A DNA stretch of 61,836 nt, from the NCBI RefSeq assembly GCF_900156825.1, contig NZ_FTOV01000019.1, positions 1 through 61,836 on the forward strand, written 5' to 3'. The stretch comes from Chryseobacterium gambrini. Lineage in GTDB: Bacteria > Bacteroidota > Bacteroidia > Flavobacteriales > Weeksellaceae. The position numbers and the translations under genes are program-made. The notes under the pieces were generated by a model that saw nothing but the letters and a program-made list of their open reading frames with translations, ran no database searches and was not told where the DNA came from. Positions 1 to 8,569 of this stretch are shown one piece after another (positions within the stretch are counted from its first letter, which is position 1; the number at the start of each line of letters is the position of its first letter).

Positions 1-1
1 G

Positions 2-95
2 CACAGGCTAAAAGTATGAGAAGAAAGGTAAGGTGTGATCCGTATGAACTTTTTCAAAAATTGATCACTTGACGAAATATATTGAGTTAGCTATA
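2..95 (+). repeat. Left copy of a 94-bp terminal inverted repeat
   Basis: Bases 2-95 are the exact reverse complement of 61743-61836. Within it, a frame starting at base 4 reads 22 residues (including MRRKV and DPYELF) and stops at TGA 70-72, so the repeat looks like the 3' end of a multi-copy gene plus 23 bases of downstream sequence. The two copies diverge immediately at base 96. The gene family is not recognised; an insertion-sequence transposase or another repeated gene is possible. Confidence 0.9.
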
Positions 96-410
96 TAAGA
101 AATGTTTGGAGAAAAAATCCGAAAGATTATGATATTCTTTTTGTTGCATGGTATCCTGATGATTTTTTAGTTAATATAGTTTACAACAGAAAAACAAAAA
201 AGAGAACATTAATACTAAATTATGTGGCAAAGTATGTAGAAAATTCAATGGGGCATATCTAAGAAATTAAAATAGAAATATCTACAGTCTACAACAAATT
301 ATTGTCAGAAGAATAAGTCATACACATGAAAATCTAATCCTTATTCATTAGATGAATTATATGATTGGTTAAAAATAAATTTGGTTACAGTTAAGCATGA
401 AATATTTTAA
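86..410 (+). pseudogene. Decayed reading frames, start of window
   Basis: No intact gene is visible between the terminal repeat and base 448. One frame is open from 86 to the stop at 260-262 (58 residues, including DILFVAWYPDD and KKRTLILNY) but has no start codon before its last few residues. A second open stretch follows in another frame from 330 to the stop at 408-410 (26 residues, with SLDELYDWL). Both read like real protein that has lost its start and frame, perhaps pieces of one gene. The protein family is not recognised. The region is distinctly AT-rich. Confidence 0.35.
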
Positions 411-433
411 TCTATTTTTTACTCAAAAAGTCA

Positions 434-441
434 TAAATTTG
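434..441 (+). promoter_or_regulatory. -7 box TAAATTTG just before the HU-like gene
   Basis: The box TAAATTTG matches the Bacteroidota -7 consensus TAnnTTTG. It ends only seven bases before the ATG at 449, so a transcript starting about five bases downstream would be leaderless or nearly so. No convincing TTTG -33 box is seen at the usual distance. Confidence 0.4.
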
Positions 442-448
442 CTGCCAA

Positions 449-1225
449 ATGAATATTTCAGCTTACATTTTAGAATATTTGAAACAATTCGGAACCGTTA
501 TTGTTCCGGATTTTGGCGTTTTTTCTTTGGAAAATTCCAAAGCCATTATCAATTCCGAAAATGGGAGCATTCTTCCTCCTGCAAGCAAAATCGTTTACAG
601 TTCCGATTATGAGGCAAAATCTGATGATTTGGCATCTTTTATTGCGGGGCAGAAACAGATGACTTTGGAAGCTTCAAAAACAGATCTTCAGATTCAGACG
701 GATTTTTGGAAGAAAAAATTACAGGCAGATCAGACGCTTGAAATTCAGGGTTTAGGAGTCCTTTTTGTAGAAGACGGCAAAACGCACTTCAAAGGAAACA
801 GACTGCAGTCGGATCATCCGGATTTTTATGGTCTTGAAGAAATTAAGATTTCCGATATCAGCAATAAAAACACTCAGTCAGAAATTTCTTTGAATACCGA
901 AAAAGATTATCAGTTTAATAAATCTATTCTTTGGGCTTTTCTGGTTATCATCCCGATTTTAGGAATCGTATACGTAGCATACACGCAGCAGGAACTTCTT
1001 TTCGGAGAGAAATCTTTTGACAAAGCCAATATCTCTGTACAGACAAAAACACACAGAATTCAGGATACTGTAAAAGCTCAGCCAAAAATAATGAATCCTG
1101 CTCCGGTTGCGGATTCTTTAAAGAAAGATTCTGTGGTTCCAAAAGCGGTTCAGCCCGCCGTGCAGAACGCGGCAAAAGTTCCGGCAACTCAAAACAACAC
1201 TAAGACAACGAAATGGCAAAAATAA
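449..1225 (+). CDS. HU-CCDC81-like DNA-binding-fold membrane protein
   Basis: The 258-residue product starts with a region (about 1-120) resembling the bacterial CCDC81-type HU domains of Bacteroidota, including VIVPDFGVFSLE near residue 20 and QGLGVLFVEDGK near residue 100. A single membrane segment follows at about residues 154-176 (ILWAFLVIIPILGIVY), then a low-complexity, Pro/Ala/Lys-rich tail. In relatives such proteins carry a periplasmic SPOR domain; none is visible here, only the tail. The end overlaps the next gene by 13 bases, so the two are probably co-transcribed. A cell-envelope or nucleoid-linked role is inference. Confidence 0.75.
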   Translation: MNISAYILEYLKQFGTVIVPDFGVFSLENSKAIINSENGSILPPASKIVYSSDYEAKSDDLASFIAGQKQMTLEASKTDLQIQTDFWKKKLQADQTLEIQGLGVLFVEDGKTHFKGNRLQSDHPDFYGLEEIKISDISNKNTQSEISLNTEKDYQFNKSILWAFLVIIPILGIVYVAYTQQELLFGEKSFDKANISVQTKTHRIQDTVKAQPKIMNPAPVADSLKKDSVVPKAVQPAVQNAAKVPATQNNTKTTKWQK

Positions 1226-1731
1226 AAAAGGCGTCAGAATCTCTGACGGTGATGACGAATATTGTACTTCCGAATGATACCAACCAATTGAGAAACCTTT
1301 TCGGAGGAGAATTATTGGCAAGAATGGACCGATGTGCTTCGATTTCCGCAACAAGACATTGCGAAAGAAGAGTCGTAACGGCATCCGTAAATCACGTTTC
1401 ATTCGATCATCCGATTCCGGAAGGAGGAATTGTTGTAATGGAATCCAAAGTTTCCAGAGCTTTTTCCACCTCAATGGAAATCTATGTAGATGTTTGGCTG
1501 GATGATCCGATCAATCATAAAAAAATTCAGACCAACAAAGGAATTTATACCTTCGTTGCGGTAGATGAGTTCAACAGACCGATCCCGATTCCAGATATGG
1601 AACCTGAAACAGATCTTGAAAAAGAACGATATGCAGCGGCACTGAGAAGAAAAGAACTTTCCCTGATTCTTTCTGGAAGAATGAAACCCTCTGAATCTAT
1701 TGAGCTTAAAAAGCTTTTCCAGGAATCCTGA
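1213..1731 (+). CDS. Acyl-CoA thioesterase, YciA/hotdog type
   Basis: This 172-residue protein is a hotdog-fold acyl-CoA thioesterase of the cytosolic YciA/BACH type. The conserved N-terminal block with LPNDTNQLRNLFGGELLARMD (residues about 18-38) and the following NHVSFDHPIPEG are typical; the family uses the Asn/Asp and Gly residues of this block to hydrolyse acyl-CoA thioesters. A charged C-terminal tail (ETDLEKERYAAALRRKEL) is common in Bacteroidota members. It overlaps the preceding gene by 13 bases and is followed by a repeat-like AT-rich spacer. The chain-length preference cannot be read from the sequence. Confidence 0.85.
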   Translation: MAKIKKASESLTVMTNIVLPNDTNQLRNLFGGELLARMDRCASISATRHCERRVVTASVNHVSFDHPIPEGGIVVMESKVSRAFSTSMEIYVDVWLDDPINHKKIQTNKGIYTFVAVDEFNRPIPIPDMEPETDLEKERYAAALRRKELSLILSGRMKPSESIELKKLFQES

Positions 1732-1732
1732 T

Positions 1733-1817
1733 TAAACACAAATAACACAAATGATTACATAAATTTCCGCAAGTAATTTTATTTCGTTACTACATTTAAA
1801 AAGAAATTTGTGTTTTA
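1733..1817. repeat. Imperfect palindrome upstream of GxxExxY gene
   Basis: TAAACACAAAT at 1733-1743 pairs with ATTTGTGTTTTA at 1806-1817. Similar words (CACAAAT, ATTTGTG, TTAGTGTT) continue on the far side of the GxxExxY gene at 2231-2270. The same style of AACACAA / TTTGTG repeats surrounds the second GxxExxY copy near 47.6 kb. Confidence 0.5.
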
Positions 1818-1834
1818 AATTATTATAACACAAG

Positions 1835-2227
1835 ATGAAAAATGATATTTCTGAAAATGAAATCTCGAAAATAGTTTATGAGTCCGGTTATTTAGTTCAT
1901 AAAGTTTTAGGACCCGGATTGTTGGAGAGTGCTTACGAAGAATGTATGCTGTATGAACTTCAAAAGCAGGGACTTTTTGTAGAAAAACAAAAACCCATGC
2001 CTTTGATTTATGAAGATGTGAAATTAGATGTAGGTTACAGGCTCGATTTATTTATTGAAAATAAATTTATATTAGAAATAAAATCCGTTGAGTTACTGAA
2101 TGATGTGCATTTAGCTCAGATTCTTACCTATCTTCGATTGAGCAATTCCAAACTTGGAATGTTGATTAATTTTAATACTCATCAGTTTAAAGATGGAGTA
2201 AAAAGAGTAATCAACGGCAAATTATAG
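1835..2227 (+). CDS. GxxExxY protein (PDDEXK_3 family), intact copy
   Basis: The 130-residue product belongs to the GxxExxY family, a PD-(D/E)XK nuclease-like fold of unknown role. The eponymous motif is seen as GLLESAYEE (about residue 28), and a nuclease-like core follows: D in YRLDLFIE and the E-x-K in LEIKSVE near residues 70-85. The C-terminus (TYLRLSNSKLGMLINFN) is intact. A second, closely similar copy at 47206-47586 on the minus strand is broken by a stop codon. Both copies sit among AACACAA/TTTGTG repeats. The family is common and multi-copy in Bacteroidota; its function is not established. Confidence 0.85.
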   Translation: MKNDISENEISKIVYESGYLVHKVLGPGLLESAYEECMLYELQKQGLFVEKQKPMPLIYEDVKLDVGYRLDLFIENKFILEIKSVELLNDVHLAQILTYLRLSNSKLGMLINFNTHQFKDGVKRVINGKL

Positions 2228-2275
2228 TTTAGAGCCATTTGTGAAACAATATTAGTGTCATTAGTGTTAAAAAAA

Positions 2276-3205
2276 ATGAGAATTTTACTCCTCGATAAAA
2301 ACCATCCCTTAATTACCGAACAGCTTTTAGCTAAAAACTTTATTCTGGAAGAAGATTTCAGCTCTTCTTATGATGAGGTTTGTGCTAAAATTGAACAATA
2401 TGACGGAATTATCATCCGAAGCAGAATTCCTTTGGATAAGAATTTTTTAGAAAAAGCTAAAAATCTGAAATTCATTGCAAGAGTAGGAGCAGGAATGGAA
2501 AATATAAACATTCCGGTTGCTGAGAAACTGGGAATTCAACTGATCAATTCTCCGGAAGGAAACAGGGATTCTGTGGCAGAACACGTTGTCGGAATGTTGC
2601 TGATTTTAATGAACCGGCTTTTTATCGCATCGCAGGAAGTGAAAAACGGGATTTGGCTTCGGGAAGAAAACAGAGGCGACGAACTGTTGGGAAAAACAGT
2701 GGGACTTATCGGTTACGGAAACATGGGAAAAGCCACAGCAAAAAGACTTTCAGGTTTTGGCTGTACCGTGATTTTTCATGATATTCTGCCGGATCTATCG
2801 GATGAATTTGCAACACAGGTTTCTTTGGAAGAATTAAAGGAAAGAGCCGAAGTTGTAAGCTTACACATTCCATTAACAGAACAGACGTATTATCTGGTGG
2901 ACGGTTCGTTTATCTCTGAGATGAAAAACAATTTCTATTTTGTAAACACAGCAAGAGGAAAGAATGTTGAAACGAAAAGTTTAGTTGAGGCGTTAAAAGC
3001 CGGAAAAATAAAAGGTGCCTGTCTTGACGTTTTGGAATACGAAAAATCTTCTTTCGAAAATCTGGAAACAGAAAATGAAGACCTTCAATACCTTCTGGAG
3101 TCCGAGAAAGTAATTGTTACTCCGCATATTGCAGGATGGACGGTACAGAGCAAGGAAAAACTGGCGCAGGTGATTGTAGATAAAATTGTGGCACAGTTTG
3201 CTTAG
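2276..3205 (+). CDS. D-isomer-specific 2-hydroxyacid dehydrogenase (SerA-like)
   Basis: The protein resembles 3-phosphoglycerate dehydrogenase and other D-2-hydroxyacid dehydrogenases. It has the NAD-binding GLIGYGNMGKAT (GxGxxG) block near the middle, a catalytic Arg in NTARGKNV, and the His of TPHIAGWT near the C-terminus. At about 309 residues it lacks the ACT regulatory domain of long SerA enzymes. ATG 2276 (MRILLLDKNHP) is preferred; the frame is open back to a GTG at 2255, but those extra codons lie in repeat-like spacer. The substrate is not certain; serine biosynthesis is possible. Confidence 0.85.
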   Translation: MRILLLDKNHPLITEQLLAKNFILEEDFSSSYDEVCAKIEQYDGIIIRSRIPLDKNFLEKAKNLKFIARVGAGMENINIPVAEKLGIQLINSPEGNRDSVAEHVVGMLLILMNRLFIASQEVKNGIWLREENRGDELLGKTVGLIGYGNMGKATAKRLSGFGCTVIFHDILPDLSDEFATQVSLEELKERAEVVSLHIPLTEQTYYLVDGSFISEMKNNFYFVNTARGKNVETKSLVEALKAGKIKGACLDVLEYEKSSFENLETENEDLQYLLESEKVIVTPHIAGWTVQSKEKLAQVIVDKIVAQFA

Positions 3206-3357
3206 CCTTGAAATTCAGTAAGGTTAGAAACAAATTTTTACGATACTACTTTATGAATTATTTTTCATTTTTATTTATGTTAAATAATTCATAATTTCTA
3301 TTCAGGAGATACGAATTATTTCGAGTTTTATTAAATTGCCGCTCATTTTCGAAACTC

Positions 3358-4620
3358 ATGACGAAGCGTAATTTTATCCTTGTATTATCTGCTTTTTTAT
3401 TTCTTTTTTCCTGCAAAAAAAAATCTGAAAATCAGGACAGTGTTGCTGAAAGCACGACCAATCTTCCCAATTACGGAAATGTAGATGTAAACAAAGTTTT
3501 TACGCCCGCGGAAAATCAGGTTGCCAATAAGGCTTCACTGGCAAATTATATCAACAGCTATTATCAGAAAGTTTGGGAAAACGGCGATCTGAGTGGGGGA
3601 ATTTTAGTCGCGAAAGGAGATAATATTATTTACGAAAATTACAGAGGCTTTGCCAGAGAAGGAAATCAGAACCCGATTGATAAAAATACGCCGCTTCATG
3701 TCGCTTCCGTTTCAAAAACATTAACCGCAATGGCAATGCTGAAGTTGGTGGAAGCAGGAAAAGTGAATTTATCCGATCATCTTACCCAGTATTTTCCGGG
3801 TTTTCCTTATCCGAATGTTACCGTTAAAACGTTACTCGACCAAAGAAGCGGTCTTCCGAAATACGAATACTTCATTACGAAAATTCAGCCGGCTCCCGCA
3901 GAACTTTCAAAAACGTTCCTTACCAATGAGGATATTTTGAATATGATCATTAAATATAAACCGGATCTGGCGAGAGAAACAGACACCGGATTTATGTACT
4001 GCAATACCAATTTTGCCATGTTGGCTTTAATTATTGAAAAAGTAACGAAAGTTCCTTTTCCTCAGGCGATGAAAGAAATGGTTTTTGATCCTCTGAAAAT
4101 GAAAAACTCCTATATTTTTCAGGAAAAAGATATTCCTACAGCGTCACAGTCTTTTTATTACGGAGGAAATAAACTGTATCCTTTAGACAGGCTGGATTTA
4201 ATTTACGGAGACAAAAATGTATATACCACACCGAGAGATTTATACAGTTTTTCAAAAGCAATGTTTTCGAAGGATTTTTTAAAGCCAGAATTGATGGAGC
4301 AGGTTTTCACGCCTTACAGCAATGAAAAATTCGGCATGAACAATTACGGTTTCGGCTTCAGGATGAAAATTTTTGATAACGGGGAAAAACTTACGTATCA
4401 CAACGGTTGGTGGCACGGAACCAATTCCGTTTTTGCCCATCTTCTGAAATCTAAAGTCACCATTATCGCCATCGGAAATAAATATTCCAACAGAGTATAT
4501 ACAGCTTTGGCTTTGTCTGGATTATTCGAAGATTTTCCGCCTCAGAAAGATAAACTTCACAGCGTAATGAGCGATGATCGCGATACATTGAAAGGTCATG
4601 GTGAAGTTTATGGAGAATAA
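3358..4620 (+). CDS. Serine hydrolase lipoprotein, class C beta-lactamase fold
   Basis: This 420-residue lipoprotein starts with a signal peptide ending in a lipobox (LFLFSC, Cys 19). The beta-lactamase/esterase catalytic motifs are present: SVSK (SxxK) near residue 118, YCN (YxN) near 219 and the HNG triad near 347. Such proteins act on peptidoglycan peptides, D-amino-acid peptides or esters in the periplasm; a true antibiotic-hydrolysing role is not implied. A further lipoprotein follows after a short gap, so a two-gene unit is likely. Confidence 0.85.
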   Translation: MTKRNFILVLSAFLFLFSCKKKSENQDSVAESTTNLPNYGNVDVNKVFTPAENQVANKASLANYINSYYQKVWENGDLSGGILVAKGDNIIYENYRGFAREGNQNPIDKNTPLHVASVSKTLTAMAMLKLVEAGKVNLSDHLTQYFPGFPYPNVTVKTLLDQRSGLPKYEYFITKIQPAPAELSKTFLTNEDILNMIIKYKPDLARETDTGFMYCNTNFAMLALIIEKVTKVPFPQAMKEMVFDPLKMKNSYIFQEKDIPTASQSFYYGGNKLYPLDRLDLIYGDKNVYTTPRDLYSFSKAMFSKDFLKPELMEQVFTPYSNEKFGMNNYGFGFRMKIFDNGEKLTYHNGWWHGTNSVFAHLLKSKVTIIAIGNKYSNRVYTALALSGLFEDFPPQKDKLHSVMSDDRDTLKGHGEVYGE

Positions 4621-4645
4621 TGTTTATTTTTGCGTAAACATCTTC

Positions 4646-6391
4646 ATGAAAAGAATTCTTTTTTTATTGGTTTTCGCTTTTCTTTTGCAGTCTTGTGCAA
4701 GAGTAGGTTCGCCTATCGGGGGCGCAAAAGATTCCTTAGCTCCGAAATTTTTAAGCTCAAATATAGATTCTTCAAGAGTAAATGTTCCGAGAGATATAAA
4801 GCAGTTGCGAATAGATTTTGACGAATACATTACGTTAAAAGACATCAACAAAAACCTGAACATTTCTCCGCCGATTAAAAATATCACCAGAATTGTTCCT
4901 TCCAATATTGCCAATAAATTTATCCTGATCCAGTGGAAAGATACTTTACAGGCAAATACAACGTATAATTTTAATTTCGGAAATTCTATTGCAGATAATA
5001 ATGAAGCCAATATTCTGAGATATTACAATTTCGCGTTTTCTACCGGAGACAAGCTTGATGATCTTTATGTAAGCGGGGATGTAAGAGATGCTTTATCCAT
5101 TAAAAAAGCCAGTGAAAATAAATTTGTGGTAGGATTATATCAGGTAAAAGACACCATCAATTACAAGCAAAAGCCGTATTATATAACAAAAGTTGATGAT
5201 GATGGCTATTTTGAACTGAATTATCTTGCTGCCGGAAAATATAAAATCATTGCTTTTGAAGATGAAAACGGAAATTCCATCTACGATCCGGGAAAAGAAA
5301 AAGTAGGTTTCCAGAAAGATCCTGTTGTCGTAGAAAAATCGGTTTCAGGATTAAATCTGAAATTATATCCTTCTAAAAAACCGGTGAAATATCTTGAAAT
5401 GAAAGAAGCTCCGGGAGGAGTTCTCATGACTTTCGAAGGAAAACCTAATGAAGTAACCGTAAAACCTTTAAACGAGAAAATAAAGGATTACAAGGTAACC
5501 CACGCTCCGAAGTCTGATTCCGTAAGAATCTGGTTTGATGCTGTGAAAAGTGATGTAGGACAGACTACAAACGAGAATTTAAAATTCGGGTACAATGCAG
5601 GTGTCGGAAAAAAAGACAGCCTTTATAACGCCTCGTTGTTTTACAGATACAATGCGAAAAACGCAATGGATATCAACAGCGATAACGGCGGTGCCATGCT
5701 TCCTCCGAAAGAAGAATTTAAAATCCTTTCCAATTATTATGTGGATAAAATAAATACCGATAAATGGATTTTCAGAGTTGCAGGAGACTCATTGAACACT
5801 GTTCCTTTTACCGCAAAAATCTCAGAGAAAAATCCGTATCAGATTTTGGTGAAAGCGGATTTTATTTCAGGTAAAAAATATCAGCTTACCATTCCGAAAG
5901 AAACCGTTTCATCATTCTTTGCAAAAAATTATCAGTCGAAACGTTTCGATTTTGAAGTGGATAAAGTTGAGAATTTCGGAAGTTTAAAATTCATCCTTCA
6001 GAATGCTCCGAAATCAAGCTACTGGCTTCAGTTATTGGATAATTCAGATAAAGTATTGTTCCAGAAATATACCAAAGGAAGCGAGGTGAAATTTGATATT
6101 CTTAAACCCGGAGAATACATCGTAAGGATTTTGGCAGATAATAACGAAAACGGCTTCTGGGATGAAGCAGATTTCCAGAACGAAACTTTCGCGGAAGATT
6201 CCTACATTTACTACAAAACAGCCATCGTAAGACCGCTTTGGGACAGCAACGAAAACTGGGATCTGAAAGATACAAGAGTTCTGGATCCTTCAAAAATCAG
6301 CACACCGAAAGCAGAGCCGAAATCTCAGCCGAAAGATGGTAATAAGCTTGATCTGAAAGGAAATGATGCTTTGGTAACGCCTTCAAGATAA
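4646..6391 (+). CDS. Lipoprotein with N-terminal Big_5-like Ig domain
   Basis: The ATG at 4646 gives a clean lipoprotein signal (MKRILFLLVFAFLLQSC), so it is preferred over the upstream start at 4598, which would overlap the previous gene. The mature protein begins with the GGAKDSLAPKF pattern and an Ig-like Big_5 domain (to about residue 115) typical of Bacteroidota surface lipoproteins. Later segments read like prealbumin- or carboxypeptidase-regulatory-type folds (AGKYKIIAFEDENGNSIYDPG and PGEYIVRILADNNENGFWD). Length is 581 residues. The exact function is unknown; the next gene follows after two bases. Confidence 0.8.
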   Translation: MKRILFLLVFAFLLQSCARVGSPIGGAKDSLAPKFLSSNIDSSRVNVPRDIKQLRIDFDEYITLKDINKNLNISPPIKNITRIVPSNIANKFILIQWKDTLQANTTYNFNFGNSIADNNEANILRYYNFAFSTGDKLDDLYVSGDVRDALSIKKASENKFVVGLYQVKDTINYKQKPYYITKVDDDGYFELNYLAAGKYKIIAFEDENGNSIYDPGKEKVGFQKDPVVVEKSVSGLNLKLYPSKKPVKYLEMKEAPGGVLMTFEGKPNEVTVKPLNEKIKDYKVTHAPKSDSVRIWFDAVKSDVGQTTNENLKFGYNAGVGKKDSLYNASLFYRYNAKNAMDINSDNGGAMLPPKEEFKILSNYYVDKINTDKWIFRVAGDSLNTVPFTAKISEKNPYQILVKADFISGKKYQLTIPKETVSSFFAKNYQSKRFDFEVDKVENFGSLKFILQNAPKSSYWLQLLDNSDKVLFQKYTKGSEVKFDILKPGEYIVRILADNNENGFWDEADFQNETFAEDSYIYYKTAIVRPLWDSNENWDLKDTRVLDPSKISTPKAEPKSQPKDGNKLDLKGNDALVTPSR

Positions 6392-6393
6392 AT

Positions 6394-6852
6394 ATGAAAA
6401 CATTTAAGAAAATATTTTTCTGGACTTTGCTGGGATTTGCTTTAATTCAGTTTATTTCAACAGATAAAGTAAATCCTCCGGTTGATCACAAAGTGAATTT
6501 TGTGGATGCTAAAAAAACACCTGCAAAAATTCAGGAATTATTGAAAGGAGCGTGCTACGATTGCCATTCCAACGAAACCGTCTATCCTAAATATGCCTAC
6601 ATTGCGCCGATTTCATGGTCTGTGAAAAGTCATATCAATGAAGGGCGGGAACATCTTAATTTTTCGATTTGGGATACGTACAATAAAGATTTAAAGCAGA
6701 GTATGCTGAGTAAATCGATCCAGACTATTCAGAATAAAACGATGCCGATGCCGGGTTATATTGTTTATCATAAGGAAGCCAATCTGTCCGATGCAGAAAG
6801 AGCTTTACTGATTCAGTATTTTGATCAGATGCTGAAATCCAAAACCTATTAA
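6394..6852 (+). CDS. Haem-binding domain protein with one CxxCH
   Basis: The 152-residue product has a membrane anchor or uncleaved signal at residues 7-22 and one c-type haem motif CYDCH at about residue 53, in the setting ELLKGACYDCHSN...YPKYAYIAPISW. This matches the Bacteroidota haem-binding domain (haem_bd) family. It lies two bases after the lipoprotein gene and is probably co-transcribed with it. It is likely a periplasmic electron-transfer or redox-sensing protein; the partner is not evident. Confidence 0.85.
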   Translation: MKTFKKIFFWTLLGFALIQFISTDKVNPPVDHKVNFVDAKKTPAKIQELLKGACYDCHSNETVYPKYAYIAPISWSVKSHINEGREHLNFSIWDTYNKDLKQSMLSKSIQTIQNKTMPMPGYIVYHKEANLSDAERALLIQYFDQMLKSKTY

Positions 6853-7068
6853 TCATACTTAATCGATATAAGAATTTAAAAAGATGAATGGTTTAACTGT
6901 TTGATTTTCATTCTGCTTATTCTATTCAGGCAGTCAATCATTTCTTAAAAGCATTTCAGAGAATACAATACTTCTTCGTTTTCCTCTGCGATAAAATAAT
7001 CAGATTTTGAAAGTCAACTATAAGAGTAGTTGGTTTAGGTCGATCATGCAATACAAGAGCATAAAAAA

Positions 7069-7119
7069 TCTCCCGCAAATTTCACATATTCAGTAGATGT
7101 CTGTAAAATCTGCGGGAGA
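7069..7119. terminator. Bidirectional terminator between convergent genes
   Basis: TCTCCCGCA at 7069-7077 pairs with TGCGGGAGA at 7111-7119, extended inward to 14 positions with one mismatch, with A/T-rich flanks. It separates the plus-strand haem protein from the minus-strand NUDIX gene. The remaining spacer from 6853 to 7060 shows no gene or other clear structure. Confidence 0.75.
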
Positions 7120-7136
7120 AATATATTTTAGGAATA

Positions 7137-7652
7137 TTAAATATTCTTCAGATACTCTTCAAAAAACTTTTTCTGAGAATCGAAAGCAATATCCTCGAGA
7201 TTCAGTTCTTTTAAAGGAATCCAGACTGCTTCTGAAATTTCAGACAGTTCAAGATTCACTTCAAATTTTTCCGGAACGCGGTATTCATAAAAAAGATCAA
7301 TGGTATTATAATCAATCTCTTTGTACTGATAGACGTTTGGAAGGCTCGTTAAGTACTTTAAATTTGAAATATCAACATCCAGCTGCAGCTCTTCAAAAAG
7401 TTCTCTTTTACAGGTTTCTTCTGCACTTTCCTTCGGATCTACAAAACCTCCTGCAAGATCAAGTTTTCCCTTTTTAGGATCTCTGTTTCTTCTTGTAAGA
7501 TAAATTTCATCATTATATCTTATTACCACAGCTACCGCTCCGGCAACGTTGTTGTATAATGTGAAACCACAGTTTTGGCAGCTCCATTTTCTTTCTCCAT
7601 CCCACTGTAAAGATTCTTTGCCGCAGTTGGGGCAATATTTCAATATTTTCAT
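7137..7652 (-). CDS. NUDIX hydrolase with zinc ribbon
   Basis: The product has an N-terminal zinc ribbon (CPNCG at residues 8-12 and CQNCG near 30) and a Nudix box, GFVDPKES...CKRELFEELQL, near residues 70-92. The last Gly of the classical box is replaced by Gln, as often in the small NADH-pyrophosphatase-like members. The family hydrolyses nucleoside diphosphate-linked compounds such as NAD(H). The gene overlaps the 3' end of xerD by four bases and is therefore probably translated from the same transcript. Confidence 0.85.
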   Translation of the reverse strand: MKILKYCPNCGKESLQWDGERKWSCQNCGFTLYNNVAGAVAVVIRYNDEIYLTRRNRDPKKGKLDLAGGFVDPKESAEETCKRELFEELQLDVDISNLKYLTSLPNVYQYKEIDYNTIDLFYEYRVPEKFEVNLELSEISEAVWIPLKELNLEDIAFDSQKKFFEEYLKNI

Positions 7653-8563
7653 TGAGTTACATTAATATTTCTCGGGTGATAAGACAAGATCACATCACGC
7701 AGCTCTTCTGTTTTCAGGTGGGTGTAGATCTCTGTCGTCGTAATACTGGAATGACCGAGCATTTCCTGAATATAACGAAGATCTGCACCATTCTGAAGCA
7801 AATGGGTTGCAAAAGAATGTCTGAATGTATGCGGTGATATCTTTTTGCTTACGCCCGCTTTGTCTGTTAATTCTTTTATAATTAAAAATACGATTACTCT
7901 GGACATCGACGTTCCGCGACTGTTCAGGAATAAAGTGTCTTCGTATTTCTTATTAATTTTACTTTTAGAACGTACTTCCTGAATGTAATTTTCCAAAAGA
8001 TCTGCCGTATAATCCGCTAAAGGAACGAAACGTGTTTTGTTTCCCTTTCCGTTTACCTTAATATACTGCTCTTTAAAATTGATATTGGAAATTTTCAGAT
8101 CAATAAGTTCCGAAACACGGAGTCCGCATCCGTACAGAACTTCGATAATACATTGGTTTCTCTTTCCAAGGTCGGAATTTACCTCAATCGCGCTGATAAT
8201 CTTATTGATATCGGGCAGACTTAAGGTATCCGGTAAGTAAAGACCCAATTTAGGACCTTCAAGCAAAGAAGCCGGATTGTCTTCACGGTATTCATCCTCC
8301 AGTAAAAATTTGAAGAATGCTTTAATGGAAGAGATCCATCTTGCCTGAGATCTTTCGCTGAATTTTTGTTTGGAAAGATTGAAGATGTATTCCTGCAGAT
8401 TTTCGTAGCCTATAGTATCCGGTCCGACGTTGTCCAGATCTTCTTCTGCGTATTCTTTTAGTTTTTTGATGTCTCGAATATAGGCGTCGAGAGTGTTTTC
8501 TGAAAAGTTTCTCTCGAATCGAAGAAAGATCTCAAAATCCTTAATTTTTTCATCCCAAGTCAT
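7649..8563 (-). CDS. xerD: Tyrosine recombinase XerD
   Basis: This 304-residue protein has the N-terminal SAM-like core-binding domain and the catalytic tyrosine-recombinase domain. Active-site residues are visible: Arg in CGLRVSEL, Lys in GKGNKTRFVPL, HTFRH, the His of LGHSSITTTEIY and its nucleophile Tyr. Length and lack of phage neighbours fit chromosomal XerD, which resolves chromosome dimers at dif. It lies in a row of minus-strand genes with a deaminase just upstream and NUDIX overlapping downstream. No dif site was recognised in the window. Confidence 0.92.
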   Translation of the reverse strand: MTWDEKIKDFEIFLRFERNFSENTLDAYIRDIKKLKEYAEEDLDNVGPDTIGYENLQEYIFNLSKQKFSERSQARWISSIKAFFKFLLEDEYREDNPASLLEGPKLGLYLPDTLSLPDINKIISAIEVNSDLGKRNQCIIEVLYGCGLRVSELIDLKISNINFKEQYIKVNGKGNKTRFVPLADYTADLLENYIQEVRSKSKINKKYEDTLFLNSRGTSMSRVIVFLIIKELTDKAGVSKKISPHTFRHSFATHLLQNGADLRYIQEMLGHSSITTTEIYTHLKTEELRDVILSYHPRNINVTQ

Positions 8564-8569
8564 GTTGTG

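Noticed and set aside
397..612. Frame of 71 codons overlapping the HU-like gene start
   Set aside because: It is out of frame with the better-supported gene at 449 and its composition is that of a shadow frame.
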